Assembly: GCA_002316805.1 (NCBI GenBank)
Contig: DCEF01000022.1
Span: 1-16,770, forward strand
From: Ruminococcaceae bacterium UBA1036
Lineage (GTDB): Bacteria; Bacillota; Clostridia; Oscillospirales; Acutalibacteraceae
DNA length: 16,770 nt
Direction: 5' to 3'
The notes under the pieces are model-generated. The model had not been told where the DNA came from. It ran no database searches and worked only from the letters and a program-made list of their open reading frames with translations. A program made the position numbers and the translations under genes. Positions 1 to 7,526 of the stretch are shown here, in pieces. Within the stretch, counting starts at the first letter, position 1. Each line of letters begins with the position of its first letter.

Positions 1-23
1 ATATCTATGCCTTTGATACTCAT
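1..23 (-). CDS. Start of probable GH25 endolysin (partial)
   Basis: Only the first seven codons and part of an eighth are in the window, reading MSIKGID. The ATG at 23 follows a strong GGAGGGTGA ribosome binding site with suitable spacing. A KGID sequence right at the N-terminus is typical of glycoside hydrolase family 25 lysozymes, which cleave peptidoglycan in many Firmicute-phage endolysins. The position just downstream of the tail fibre gene is where lysis genes usually sit. An in-frame ATG two codons upstream lies too close to the ribosome binding site. The assignment rests on very few residues and on context; another lysis or host gene is possible. Confidence 0.45.
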
Positions 24-97
24 AAACATCACCCTCCATAAATCAGGCTAACGGAGGCTTAAAACAGTCTCCACTGGCTAATTTTTCGCATAAATTT

Positions 98-119
98 AGC
101 CGCCCCGTTTGGAGCGGCT
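98..119 (-). terminator. Hairpin at the end of the tail fibre gene
   Basis: Two 9-nt arms (98-106 and 111-119) pair with one G-U wobble around a 4-nt loop. The arm overlaps the TAG stop codon of the tail fibre gene. On the minus strand it is followed by only a short A/T run and not a clear U-tract, so termination may be weak. It could instead protect the 3' end of the late mRNA. Apart from the lysin ribosome binding site, I see nothing else in 24-97. Confidence 0.35.
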
Positions 120-921
120 ATTTCCAGCGGCCTTTGATATGATAGGTAAATTGAAAATTAAGGTTTGAGACTTTTTGAGGTGACATTATACTAAAGTGCA
201 ACGTTTTCCCATTCTGCACGGTCTCGTTGAATGCGAACAGCAAACCGCCTGATATGGTATTGACGTCTACATACGGTGTATCTGCAAATGCTGGCATATC
301 AGATGGCAAATTATGCGTATAATCATTGTACCAGAATACACTGCCATACGCCCCCGATATTGTTAGCGTATGATAGCTCACAAAGCCCCAACATTCCAAT
401 GTTCCGTCTGAGTGCTTAGCCCAATGCTCGCTGGTCGTGCCATCGTCTTTGTCAATGTAGCCGATGTAGCCATCTACAAATGTACGACAGTCAAATACCG
501 TATTGTCATCTATTGCAGATGCGTTGTTGCCAACATACACGGTCGCAAGCGGCAGCTGGTTAGATGCCAATGTAGGAAGCACCGGTGAGCTGGAAGGGAT
601 GCCTTTTACAGCTTTTATCGACGTTTTATTATTGACACTGTCAACTTCTATAACAATGCCATCAAGTCTGTTATACCCACTTGTGTTCGCTTCAATTGGC
701 ACAGATACAGTTGAATCCGATACAACTATATATCATCCGCCACTCACTTTCGCGCAGCCAGCCGAAACTGATACCGCAAGGTCTGCGGGGCTGTCTGCGG
801 ATATATTAAAATCCCCTTGTGAAAATACGCCATTGCTGAGCAGCCTGCCCCATGGCGCCATAAAGTCCGATGCTTGATAAACTGTTTCCCCGTCCGGATA
901 AAATAAAGTCCTTACTGCCAT
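118..921 (-). pseudogene. Tail fibre / baseplate protein interrupted by an in-frame TGA
   Basis: An ATG at 921 with a GGGGTG ribosome binding site opens a frame that runs 62 codons and meets TGA at 733-735. The same frame then stays open for 204 codons to TAG at 118-120. Both halves read as one protein of 267 codons. The first half carries the YPDG...VYQASDF...LLSNGVF pattern of Clostridium-phage upper baseplate/fibre proteins. The sequence after the stop continues their usual NRLDGIVIEVD and KG-P-SSPV pattern, and the C-terminal 90 residues look like a receptor-binding head domain (HWAKHSDGTLECWG). The stop replaces a position where relatives usually carry Trp or another aromatic, so TGG to TGA is the simplest change. 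A GTG at 702 has no ribosome binding site, so reinitiation is unlikely. Readthrough or a sequencing error is possible. Confidence 0.75.
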
Positions 922-925
922 TTAA

Positions 926-1981
926 TCACCCCTTATACAGTCTTTTTGTAGGCAACTGTGGCTTAAATAGTATATTGCCGACCGTCAGCTCCCGTGTGTT
1001 TTGTTTTTCATCATGAACCATGCGGAGAATCCTTACACTTGCCGAAAAATCAAAGTAAGGAATCAAGTGGACTGTCACCCGGTCGCCAACCTCAATGTCA
1101 CTGAATGGACACCGTGTCGAATCCATTATAGTTAATTCAATGCTGCTGGCTGGCTGGCTGTCACGCTGCAACTCACCGTTTACCTGCGTATCAAGCGTAT
1201 TTTGTATCGATACTCCACTGTTTGGGCTGAATGTGCCCTCAAACAGGCCGTATGCCTGCTGGCTTAATTTATCCTCTGCACTGCTTGTCATCTTTTTCGT
1301 GTCCCCATCTGTTTCAGCATAGACAGAGTTTTCAAGGCTGCAAATATCGCGGGCAAGGGTGGGGCATACGATAATATTGCTACGGTTGCCACCCCATTCA
1401 AGTATGTATTGTGGCTTATCTGCACCTTTGCGCAGCCAGAAATTAAATGTACGTGCTGTATCAACGCCATAATCATAATTTGCATCGTCGCCAAACTCTT
1501 TGATTTTTGCCCACAAGAAGTCTGTGTTCTTTACTTCCCGTGTTGTCTGCAATGCTCCGCCGGCAATGTTGTATCCGTCTATGCCGGTCGGATAATCTGG
1601 CCGTGCAGCCTCACAATCAGCTATCATCTGTTGCATGAGCGCACCATACTTTATCGGCCCATAGGTTTTAGGCTGAAGGCGACGATTTTTTAACAAATAA
1701 TTGTAGTCATAGCAGTTAAGTTCCAATTTGGCATCCCTAAATGATTGCCCGCAGATAATGCCGCCCCAGACAGCAGTGCCTGTACTGCTATCCACAAGTT
1801 CAATATGGTTTCCAAATTGAGTGCTCACTTTTGTACATTTCTTACTTGATAATGCCAACGATACATTCAAAGTGTCAACATCGTTGAGCGTCCAGCCATA
1901 TTTAAGGTCATCACAGTAGTCGTCAATCTCAGCTAAGGGAGTGTGCTTGCGGTCATATATCATAAGGCATTTTTTTGCCAT
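926..1981 (-). CDS. Baseplate/tail hub protein, Siphovirus ReqiPepy6 Gp37-like
   Basis: A protein of about 351 residues starting MAKKCLMIYD. The ATG at 1981 shares one base with the TAA of the upstream distal tail gene (TAATG) and has GAGGTGG six bases upstream; a longer start at 2014 has no such support. The sequence is mostly beta-rich. A region around LNDVDTLNVSL and WGGIICGQ resembles the N-terminal hub domain of tail-associated proteins, and near residues 300-330 the VGDRV segment continues a beta-barrel-like fold. Position directly after Dit and before the fibre fits the protein that closes the tail tip and anchors the fibre. I see no peptidase or lysozyme domain. The family name is from memory of similar phage maps; the hub role is inference. 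Confidence 0.65.
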   Translation of the reverse strand: MAKKCLMIYDRKHTPLAEIDDYCDDLKYGWTLNDVDTLNVSLALSSKKCTKVSTQFGNHIELVDSSTGTAVWGGIICGQSFRDAKLELNCYDYNYLLKNRRLQPKTYGPIKYGALMQQMIADCEAARPDYPTGIDGYNIAGGALQTTREVKNTDFLWAKIKEFGDDANYDYGVDTARTFNFWLRKGADKPQYILEWGGNRSNIIVCPTLARDICSLENSVYAETDGDTKKMTSSAEDKLSQQAYGLFEGTFSPNSGVSIQNTLDTQVNGELQRDSQPASSIELTIMDSTRCPFSDIEVGDRVTVHLIPYFDFSASVRILRMVHDEKQNTRELTVGNILFKPQLPTKRLYKG

Positions 1982-2787
1982 TAAATCCACCTCGATTGAA
2001 GCTCTACAGTACAATGTTTTTTATTTTGGAGGCTGCTGCGTGAAAAGCTGAATTGGTTGTCTCCCAGTGGGCAGTGAATCCAGCCAGGGGAAGTTTTAAG
2101 CGCAATGTCAGGCTTGCCGTTGATGTATACGCCACAAGTCGCCGGGCGGCAATCAATCACAAGTGTGTCACTATCATCAAGCACTGCGCTAACACTGATT
2201 TGCTCGCCCGTCGTAACGTTCTTCACGCTGATTCCGGAACACGTCCCAATGACTGTAATAACCGGATATGTGTCGGCGTTGCCTTCGTTGGTAAGTGTAC
2301 CGGATTCGCCTGCCGCCACGCCAAAGACCACGCCTTTGTCCGCCCCGAATGTCACGCCTTTGCCCGCCCCGAATATCACACCTGTGCTGTACGTTACGCC
2401 AAGCTGAATGGATTGAGAATTCAGAGCGTACAAATATGGATCCGGCATCGTAAGCTGGCAGGTAACAATGTGACTATTATCTGCATTGCTTCCCCGGCTT
2501 GTAACTTCAACCTGGCACTGATATTTATTGTTAATAACGAGTTTTTTTAAGCCGTTACGGCCTAATACACGGTTGAGTGCCCATTCAGCCGCAGCTGTGT
2601 ATGTTGTAATGCAGCCGTCCAGTACGAGCGTTTTTGGCTTGTTTTTTGACCGCCCCCACGCTTCTCCGTCGACTGTGAGGTCGCTTGTCACAACATCTTT
2701 GTTAATATCCTGCAGTCCTGACAAATGAAAATAATAATCGCGGCTCATGAGGTCGAGACCATCAAGTGACATAGAGCTGATAATCAC
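1981..2787 (-). CDS. Distal tail protein (Dit-like)
   Basis: A protein of 268 residues starting at a GTG (2787), with GGAGG seven bases upstream. The N-terminal half (residues 1-125) has the Dit pattern of SRDYYFHLSGLQDINKDVV, a Gly-containing turn, WALNRVLGRNGLKKLVI, and a strand ending MPDPYLYA. The C-terminal half is a galectin-like beta domain with NEGNADTYPVITV and TLVIDCR, the usual second domain of Dit proteins. Dit forms the hexameric ring that joins the tail tube to the baseplate. The order tape measure - Dit - hub is standard for Firmicute siphophages. Residues 136-159 are an internal eight-residue repeat, listed separately. The stop overlaps the next gene's start by one base, suggesting coupled translation. 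Confidence 0.8.
   Translation of the reverse strand: MIISSMSLDGLDLMSRDYYFHLSGLQDINKDVVTSDLTVDGEAWGRSKNKPKTLVLDGCITTYTAAAEWALNRVLGRNGLKKLVINNKYQCQVEVTSRGSNADNSHIVTCQLTMPDPYLYALNSQSIQLGVTYSTGVIFGAGKGVTFGADKGVVFGVAAGESGTLTNEGNADTYPVITVIGTCSGISVKNVTTGEQISVSAVLDDSDTLVIDCRPATCGVYINGKPDIALKTSPGWIHCPLGDNQFSFSRSSLQNKKHCTVELQSRWI
2311..2382 (-). repeat. Three tandem 24-bp repeats inside the Dit gene
   Basis: Three successive 24-bp units encode GVIFGAGK, GVTFGADK and GVVFGVAA (Dit residues 136-159). The unit at 2347-2370 and the one before it at 2323-2346 are nearly identical in DNA, sharing ACGCCTTTG and CGCCCC blocks. The third is more diverged. The repeats sit at the linker between the N-terminal ring domain and the galectin-like domain. 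Confidence 0.8.
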
Positions 2788-2789
2788 GG

Positions 2790-5657
2790 TTACACCTCCG
2801 CTAAAAACTGTAACTGCTGCAATGTTGCGTTGCGGCTGCCTTTATCCTGCACGCTAACAGGCCCATTGATGTTGATTACCGGTGCTTTGGTGACACTGTT
2901 GTCAATCGTCTGAGCCGAATATTCTCCTGCAGCAGACCGTACAGCTGGGGAGATTGACATATCAGACGCAAGGCCCTGTATAGACTGTGCCACCTTATAT
3001 TTGCTGGTGTTGATGCCATCGGCTAAGCCCTGCATAAAGTCCGGCATCCATGATTGATAATCCACAAGTGGCCCCTCGTCAGGTACAGAAAAGTGTAGAA
3101 ATGACCGGATATTCTGCGCAACGCCCTGTACTGCATTGCCGACGGCGGAAGCAGCTGATTTTATGCCGTTTACAGTTCCATTTATTATATCTTTGCCCCA
3201 CTGAAGCGCTTCGGACGGCAAATTCTTAATGAAGCTGATCGCATCAGAGAAAGCTTCGCGAACCGCGTTTCCGATTCCGGACAATCCGGAAGCAAAGCGT
3301 CCCGGAATGCTTTCAATAAATCCGACCAGGCCATTCCATACGCCCCGAATCCAGTTTCCTATAGAATCCATAATCCCGCCAATCCGGGCAGGCAGCCCAC
3401 TGAAAAAGCCAACAAGGCCATTCCATGTACCAACCGCAGTATTGCAGATTCCGTTCCAAAGGTTTGTCATGAAAGAGCTAAACCCATTCCATACTGATGT
3501 TGCAATACTGATCATGCCATCCCATGCTGCGGATAAAATTCCGCCGACCGCCTGCACTGCCCCCAGAAACACCTGTTTAATTCCTTCCCAGATTTGCCCG
3601 AAAGCATTTTTGAGGTTTGTGAAAATATGAATTGCATCATCATGGAGCTTTGTAAAATTCCCGGTCACCAAGTCGATGATAAGCAGTACAGGCCCAAGGA
3701 CAACATTTTTAATTACATTCCAGATGCCGCCCAGGATATTTTTGAGGCCGTTCATGATGTTCTGGATACCAGTTTTCATGGAATTCCAAATGCTTAAGAT
3801 ACCCCGCATGAACGGTGTGACAATAGCCATAACTGCTGTCCGGATTCCATTCCAGACTGCGGTAACCGCCGCTTTGATTCCGCTTCCAGCAGCCGTAACT
3901 CCGGATTTTATCCCATTCCAGATACCACTGAAAAATCCGGTAATTCCAGACCAAGCCGACTGTACACCAGATGCTGCAGACGAAAATACCGACGAAAACC
4001 AGTTCCCAATATTTCCGAATAGGCCTTTAATTGTATTCCAAAGGCCAATGAAAAAGGTTTTGACCTGCGTCCAATGAGTGATTATCAGTATAGCGGCAGC
4101 CGCAATAGCTAAGACTATTATGGTAGTGAGATTTAGATTTTTTGTTAAAAAGCCTATACCATCTGTAATAGAACCTAACCCTTCCCTTAGTTTTCCAATT
4201 ACTATAATTAACGGCCCAACCGCCGCAGCAATCAAAGCAATCTTTATAATCATTTGCTGCGTTTGTGGTGACAGTTGTTTCCACCAATTTGTAAATTCTT
4301 TTAATTTTGCAATAATAGTCTGTATGATAGGTGCAAGTGCTGTCTGCAGAGCTTCGCCGACTTTAGCCAAAGCGTCTTTCATCTGGTTCATGGCAACTTT
4401 GCTTTTGTCGATAGGGTCTTCTGTTGCCTTAAATGTTTTATCGACTGTCTTTCCATATTGGCCTATGTTTGATGATAAATCGCTAAGAGAAAGTTTTCCG
4501 GACTTTGCCGCATTAACAAAGGCCAGACCACCACGGGTACCAAATATTTTATACGCGTCTGCTGTCGCTCCTGTCTCTGTTTTCGACGATTGCAGCCTTT
4601 TAATTAAGTCCCCAAGGCCTTGTGACATTGACTTGCCTTCTTTGGAATATTCCGAGGCCGCCTTTTTCAGTCCCGACATCATCGTACCTGAATCAAGTCC
4701 GGCCTTTTCAAAGTTACCAAGCAATGATGTAGCCTGCCCGATGGAAAGATGAGCCTCCTGGAATGTAGCCACATTAGAAGACAGGTCGTTTGTCAAATCA
4801 GAAACCGACACACCGGTTTTCTGGCTCACCGATGTAAGCAGCCCAAGTACGTTTTGAGTATCTGCTGTTTTGACGCCAAATGCGGACATGGCTTTCTGCA
4901 CACCTTGAACGGATTCTGTCACGTCAGTTTTATTAATTTCCGAAAATTTTATGAAATCTGTAGACACACTTTGTAGGGCCTGCCCTGTAAGGCCAAACCT
5001 TGTGTTAACCTCTCCCACAGCATTTCCGGCATTTTCAAAAGACGTTGGAACCGTTGTCGCAATATTTTCTGCGACGCCCTGTAGGCCTTCAAGAGTTTTG
5101 CCTGTGGCACCAGTTTTTTCGGCGACGGTATCCATAGAGCTGTCAACCTCGGAAAACGCCGCAAGAGACGCTCCACCAACGGCAGCAATCGGGACTGTAA
5201 CATTTTTAGTTACGCCTTCACCAACCTTCGTAATAGATTCACCGGAGGCTTTAATCTTTTTCCCGGCTGCTTCCAGCGTGGCACCCGCCGTATTGCCAAA
5301 TTTAGACTGTTCGTCTTTGAGACTTTTTAATTTACTTTTTGTTTGCTCCAGCTCACGCTGAAAAGCACGATATTTTTCTTCGCCTAAATCGCCATTCTTA
5401 AATTGCTGTTCGACGTCGCCCTGCACGGATTTAAGCTGTTTGAGCTTGTCTTCAGTTGCAGAGATAGACTCTTTCAGTATCGTGCCTTTTTGGCTCAGAA
5501 GTTCCGTACTCGTCGGGTCAAATTTTAGCTGCTTTTGGACTTGCTTCAGCTCGTTCTGCAGGCCTCCGGCAGTCTTATTTACACTCTTTAAGGCAGAGTT
5601 TAAATTCTCTGTATTGCCGCCGATTTCGACTGTAATGCCCTTAATATTGTTTGCCAT
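2790..5657 (-). CDS. Tail tape measure protein
   Basis: The longest gene in the window, 955 residues from an ATG at 5657 with AGGCGGTG seven bases upstream; the extra 11 codons to 5690 lack support. Residues 1-125 are coiled-coil (LQNELKQVQKQLKFDP, LKQLKSVQ, LEQTKSKLKSL). Residues about 150-460 resemble the TP901-type tape-measure core. Hydrophobic helices lie near 470-487 and 510-526. The following 250 residues are rich in regularly spaced W-N-G-I/W-x-x-I motifs, as in other siphophage tape measures. The protein fills the tail tube and sets tail length. At roughly 0.15 nm per residue this implies a tail of about 140 nm (inference). It lies downstream of the chaperones and just after a hairpin terminator. 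Confidence 0.93.
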   Translation of the reverse strand: MANNIKGITVEIGGNTENLNSALKSVNKTAGGLQNELKQVQKQLKFDPTSTELLSQKGTILKESISATEDKLKQLKSVQGDVEQQFKNGDLGEEKYRAFQRELEQTKSKLKSLKDEQSKFGNTAGATLEAAGKKIKASGESITKVGEGVTKNVTVPIAAVGGASLAAFSEVDSSMDTVAEKTGATGKTLEGLQGVAENIATTVPTSFENAGNAVGEVNTRFGLTGQALQSVSTDFIKFSEINKTDVTESVQGVQKAMSAFGVKTADTQNVLGLLTSVSQKTGVSVSDLTNDLSSNVATFQEAHLSIGQATSLLGNFEKAGLDSGTMMSGLKKAASEYSKEGKSMSQGLGDLIKRLQSSKTETGATADAYKIFGTRGGLAFVNAAKSGKLSLSDLSSNIGQYGKTVDKTFKATEDPIDKSKVAMNQMKDALAKVGEALQTALAPIIQTIIAKLKEFTNWWKQLSPQTQQMIIKIALIAAAVGPLIIVIGKLREGLGSITDGIGFLTKNLNLTTIIVLAIAAAAILIITHWTQVKTFFIGLWNTIKGLFGNIGNWFSSVFSSAASGVQSAWSGITGFFSGIWNGIKSGVTAAGSGIKAAVTAVWNGIRTAVMAIVTPFMRGILSIWNSMKTGIQNIMNGLKNILGGIWNVIKNVVLGPVLLIIDLVTGNFTKLHDDAIHIFTNLKNAFGQIWEGIKQVFLGAVQAVGGILSAAWDGMISIATSVWNGFSSFMTNLWNGICNTAVGTWNGLVGFFSGLPARIGGIMDSIGNWIRGVWNGLVGFIESIPGRFASGLSGIGNAVREAFSDAISFIKNLPSEALQWGKDIINGTVNGIKSAASAVGNAVQGVAQNIRSFLHFSVPDEGPLVDYQSWMPDFMQGLADGINTSKYKVAQSIQGLASDMSISPAVRSAAGEYSAQTIDNSVTKAPVININGPVSVQDKGSRNATLQQLQFLAEV

Positions 5658-5678
5658 GTTTTCACCGCCTTTATGGCA

Positions 5679-5707
5679 TAAAAAATGCACCCTCCAAAGA
5701 GGATGCA
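5679..5707 (-). terminator. Intrinsic terminator/attenuator just before the tape-measure gene
   Basis: On the minus strand TGCATCCTC (5707-5699) and GAGGGTGCA (5694-5686) form a 9-bp stem with one G-U wobble and a 4-nt loop, followed directly by six T residues. It lies between the small protein gene ending at 5727 and the tape measure start at 5657, inside an otherwise continuous operon. It is probably leaky, since the downstream tail genes must be expressed. Confidence 0.65.
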
Positions 5708-5726
5708 GAAATAATAAAAATTGGAT

Positions 5727-6014
5727 TTACTTGCTTTGCAATTCTTCTATGCTTTTGTTCAATCTGTTTAGCTGATTCATAATAATCCAGTTTTGCTCGA
5801 CAAGTGCTGACAAGTAAGTAACCTCTGCCTCGTCTGCAGCATTTGAAAAGCTTAGTGCTATGCCCGCTTTCAAAAAACCATTTCCAGCTAAATCAGACGC
5901 TATTTGTTTTACATTTTCAAGGTCTTTGGGGTCGAGCTCATCAATATGATATTTTTCCTGAAATTTTTGCAGCTGCTCTTGCTGCTTTTCTTCTTTAGAT
6001 TTTCCACCAAACAT
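5727..6014 (-). CDS. Small helical protein of unknown function, in the tail module
   Basis: A 95-residue protein starting MFGGKSKEEK at 6014, with AAGGAG about ten bases before the ATG. The longer frame up to 6146 overlaps the chaperone T segment and has no ribosome binding site. The sequence is charged and helical: a Lys/Glu/Gln-rich N-terminus, a middle segment with DLAGNGFLKAGIALSFSNAADEAE, and a C-terminal heptad-like stretch ending LNRLNKSIEELQSK. I recall similar small proteins in Firmicute genomes and phages but no established function. It lies between the GT chaperone and the tape measure, so a role in tail assembly is possible but unproven. A cargo (moron) gene is the alternative. 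Confidence 0.65.
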   Translation of the reverse strand: MFGGKSKEEKQQEQLQKFQEKYHIDELDPKDLENVKQIASDLAGNGFLKAGIALSFSNAADEAEVTYLSALVEQNWIIMNQLNRLNKSIEELQSK

Positions 6015-6079
6015 AATCGGCACGCTCCTTCCAAATTTGATTCCATGATAGCTTTTTGATAGGAGCATGTCAATAATTT

Positions 6080-6349
6080 TTATTTCTTTCCAAAATATTT
6101 TCTCAGCATTTTCCTGTCCGGTTCCGTCTGCTCCGCAGCCCAGCACTTCTCAAGATATTCTCGGCCTTCGTCTGTCTGTTGGCAGGCGTAAATCACCGCG
6201 TCGTGCAGCATCTGCCAATAAGTAAAGACGTCAAGCTCTTGCACTGCAAAAATACTTATGCTGGCATAGTCGGCAACAACTTTATCATTGCCGGACAATG
6301 CCGTGTAATGCCCCTCCGGCTCGTCACCCGGGCAGGAGGGGACGGTCAG
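6080..6349 (-). CDS. Tail assembly chaperone T extension (made as GT by -1 frameshift)
   Basis: This frame lies -1 relative to the G gene and is open from the slippery site at 6349 to TAA at 6080. It adds 89 residues to the 116 of G, giving a 205-residue GT fusion. It has no good start of its own: the only internal candidate is a TTG at 6298 without a clear ribosome binding site. The C-terminal part (YWQMLHDAVIYACQQTDEGREY followed by a WAAEQTEPDRK segment) matches the T domain of Firmicute tail chaperones. By analogy with lambda gpG/gpGT, G binds the tape measure and T recruits major tail subunits during tube assembly. GT is expected at a small percentage of G. Confidence 0.85.
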   Translation of the reverse strand: MTVPSCPGDEPEGHYTALSGNDKVVADYASISIFAVQELDVFTYWQMLHDAVIYACQQTDEGREYLEKCWAAEQTEPDRKMLRKYFGKK

Positions 6350-6355
6350 TTTTTT
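6311..6355 (-). promoter_or_regulatory. Programmed -1 ribosomal frameshift signal
   Basis: The slippery heptamer A AAA AAC (6355-6349, in the G frame) lies immediately before the TGA stop of G. After a 7-nt spacer, CCCCTCC (6341-6335) pairs perfectly with GGAGGGG (6317-6311). Inner CCGG blocks could extend the stem. Heptamer, spacer and stem match the standard layout of -1 frameshift sites, and the -1 frame is open into the T extension. Confidence 0.9.
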
Positions 6356-6696
6356 TCTTTTTTCGTCTCAGCTATCCAACTAAAATAAGCCGTGAAAAGC
6401 CCTTCCATTTGGTCGATGTCCATAGCCTCAACATATTCGTCAGGTACTTTGTACCCGGCCTTATTTTTGCTTAGCATCTTCCTTATAGCATCACGGAGCT
6501 CTGCAATGACATTTTTTGCGGGGCTACCGTTATCCTGCACGTTTTGAGAGTGTTCAACAATATCAAACATTTCACGTAGTGTTCTCAGGCGGGGCGGTTC
6601 CACTTCCACAACCGTGGTGTGAAGCTTACCTCCACCATCTTTTGCTGTGAGTTTTACCGGAAAATAACGCTTCGGCACACATGTTATGTCATACAT
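6346..6696 (-). CDS. Tail assembly chaperone G
   Basis: A 116-residue protein starting MYDITCVPKRYFPVKL at an ATG (6696) preceded by AAGGTGAT. It is acidic and helical in its second half (ELRDAIRKMLSKNKAGYKVP, DIDQMEGLFTAYFSWIAET) and ends in an A-rich codon run that forms the slippery site. Position between the major tail protein and the tape measure, together with a -1 frameshift into a T frame, identifies it as the G-type chaperone. These proteins coat the tape measure during tail-tube polymerisation and are absent from the virion. The gene begins 11 bases after the major tail protein's stop. Confidence 0.88.
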   Translation of the reverse strand: MYDITCVPKRYFPVKLTAKDGGGKLHTTVVEVEPPRLRTLREMFDIVEHSQNVQDNGSPAKNVIAELRDAIRKMLSKNKAGYKVPDEYVEAMDIDQMEGLFTAYFSWIAETKKEKN

Positions 6697-6707
6697 TCTG
6701 TATCACC

Positions 6708-7526
6708 TTATGCTTTCGCTGTAACAGTACAAATACCGGCCTTAACCGCTGCACCCGTGCTGTTGACTTCGGCCACCGTCAAAATATCGCCGGTCGCCGC
6801 CGTAATATCGGACGTGCCGCCCCATGCCGTCCAGGCAGAAAGTACTGCGCCGACCGCCGGGTTCTGCGCACCGGCCATATACCGGTAACTGTTACCACTG
6901 CCAATCGTCGGTGTGACGGACAGCTTTGTAGTACCAGACGTGCTACCGGCTGCAGACGATACCGCCAGACCGCTCGCTTTAACTGTGTCGCCGAGGACTT
7001 CCTCATCGTAGATGATAAGTGTGCCGTCTTTGTCACTCGGCTGTGCTGTAGCTTCAAGGTCGAGATTACCCGCAGTGTCCTGCTTGTAAGTCAGAGTAAA
7101 CCCGCCTGTAGCTGTGCCGACGATTGTAATCCGTACATCGCCGTATTTGTCATCCGGGTGCATAAGCCTAAACAACCACAGCTTATTCGAGGCATACTTA
7201 AGGCCACCAATTTTAACTGTCCTGTGGCCTGCCGTTTCCGTAACCCTGCCTGAAGCACAAAAGGTGTCAAGATTTTTAGACGACCATGCAACAAGGGAGG
7301 CCTTTAGCGTTACTACTTCTTCAGTTATTACCGTGCGGCTCAGTGACCCAAAATCGTCTTTAAACGTCTTGTTTGTCGGCTTGTATTGTACTGTCGCACC
7401 TTTTTCAATATAGCCGAGGCGATTGTCCTCGGTTTCAATTGCCACATCCGATGGAATGTCCCCTGTAAATGGCATAGCGTAAATATAGGCGCTACCAACA
7501 GGAATAAAGATGTCTTTGTCCGCCAT
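6708..7526 (-). CDS. Major tail protein with C-terminal add-on domain
   Basis: A 272-residue protein whose ATG (7526) overlaps the upstream TAA by one base. Residues 1-160 look like a major tail tube protein: MADKDIFIPVGSAYIYAMPF near the start, then RLGYIEKGATVQYKP and RITIVGTATGGFTLTYKQD. It polymerises as rings around the tape measure. Residues about 185-271 form an extra beta-rich domain with SVTP, GNSY, WTAWGG, ITAATG and VKAG motifs, which probably decorates the outside of the tail. The same domain is found at the C-terminus of the connector protein at 8554-9117. Such surface domains are often Ig-like and thought to bind carbohydrate; that is inference here. Confidence 0.9.
   Translation of the reverse strand: MADKDIFIPVGSAYIYAMPFTGDIPSDVAIETEDNRLGYIEKGATVQYKPTNKTFKDDFGSLSRTVITEEVVTLKASLVAWSSKNLDTFCASGRVTETAGHRTVKIGGLKYASNKLWLFRLMHPDDKYGDVRITIVGTATGGFTLTYKQDTAGNLDLEATAQPSDKDGTLIIYDEEVLGDTVKASGLAVSSAAGSTSGTTKLSVTPTIGSGNSYRYMAGAQNPAVGAVLSAWTAWGGTSDITAATGDILTVAEVNSTGAAVKAGICTVTAKA

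Noticed and set aside
118..921. TGA recoded as Trp throughout the phage
   Set aside because: TGA is the natural stop of many genes here in tight ATGA overlaps (8231, 8554, 11201) and of HK97-fold genes with normal ends. The single TGA in the fibre is better explained as a local event.
2053..2550. Plus-strand frame of 165 codons opposite the Dit gene
   Set aside because: It is a shadow of the Dit repeats and domain, with no ribosome binding site.
3300..4030. Repeated ATTCCA-type DNA motifs in the tape-measure gene
   Set aside because: They follow from repeated Trp-Asn-Gly/Ile codons in the protein and are common in tape measures, so they are not a separate DNA element.
4078..4752. Plus-strand frame of 224 codons opposite the tape measure
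   Set aside because: It is antisense to a clearly coding, well-conserved region, with no ribosome binding site and no family resemblance.
6080..6298. Chaperone T as an independent gene starting at TTG 6298
   Set aside because: There is no convincing ribosome binding site, and the frame is open to a perfect slippery site in the preceding gene. Expression by frameshift explains it better.
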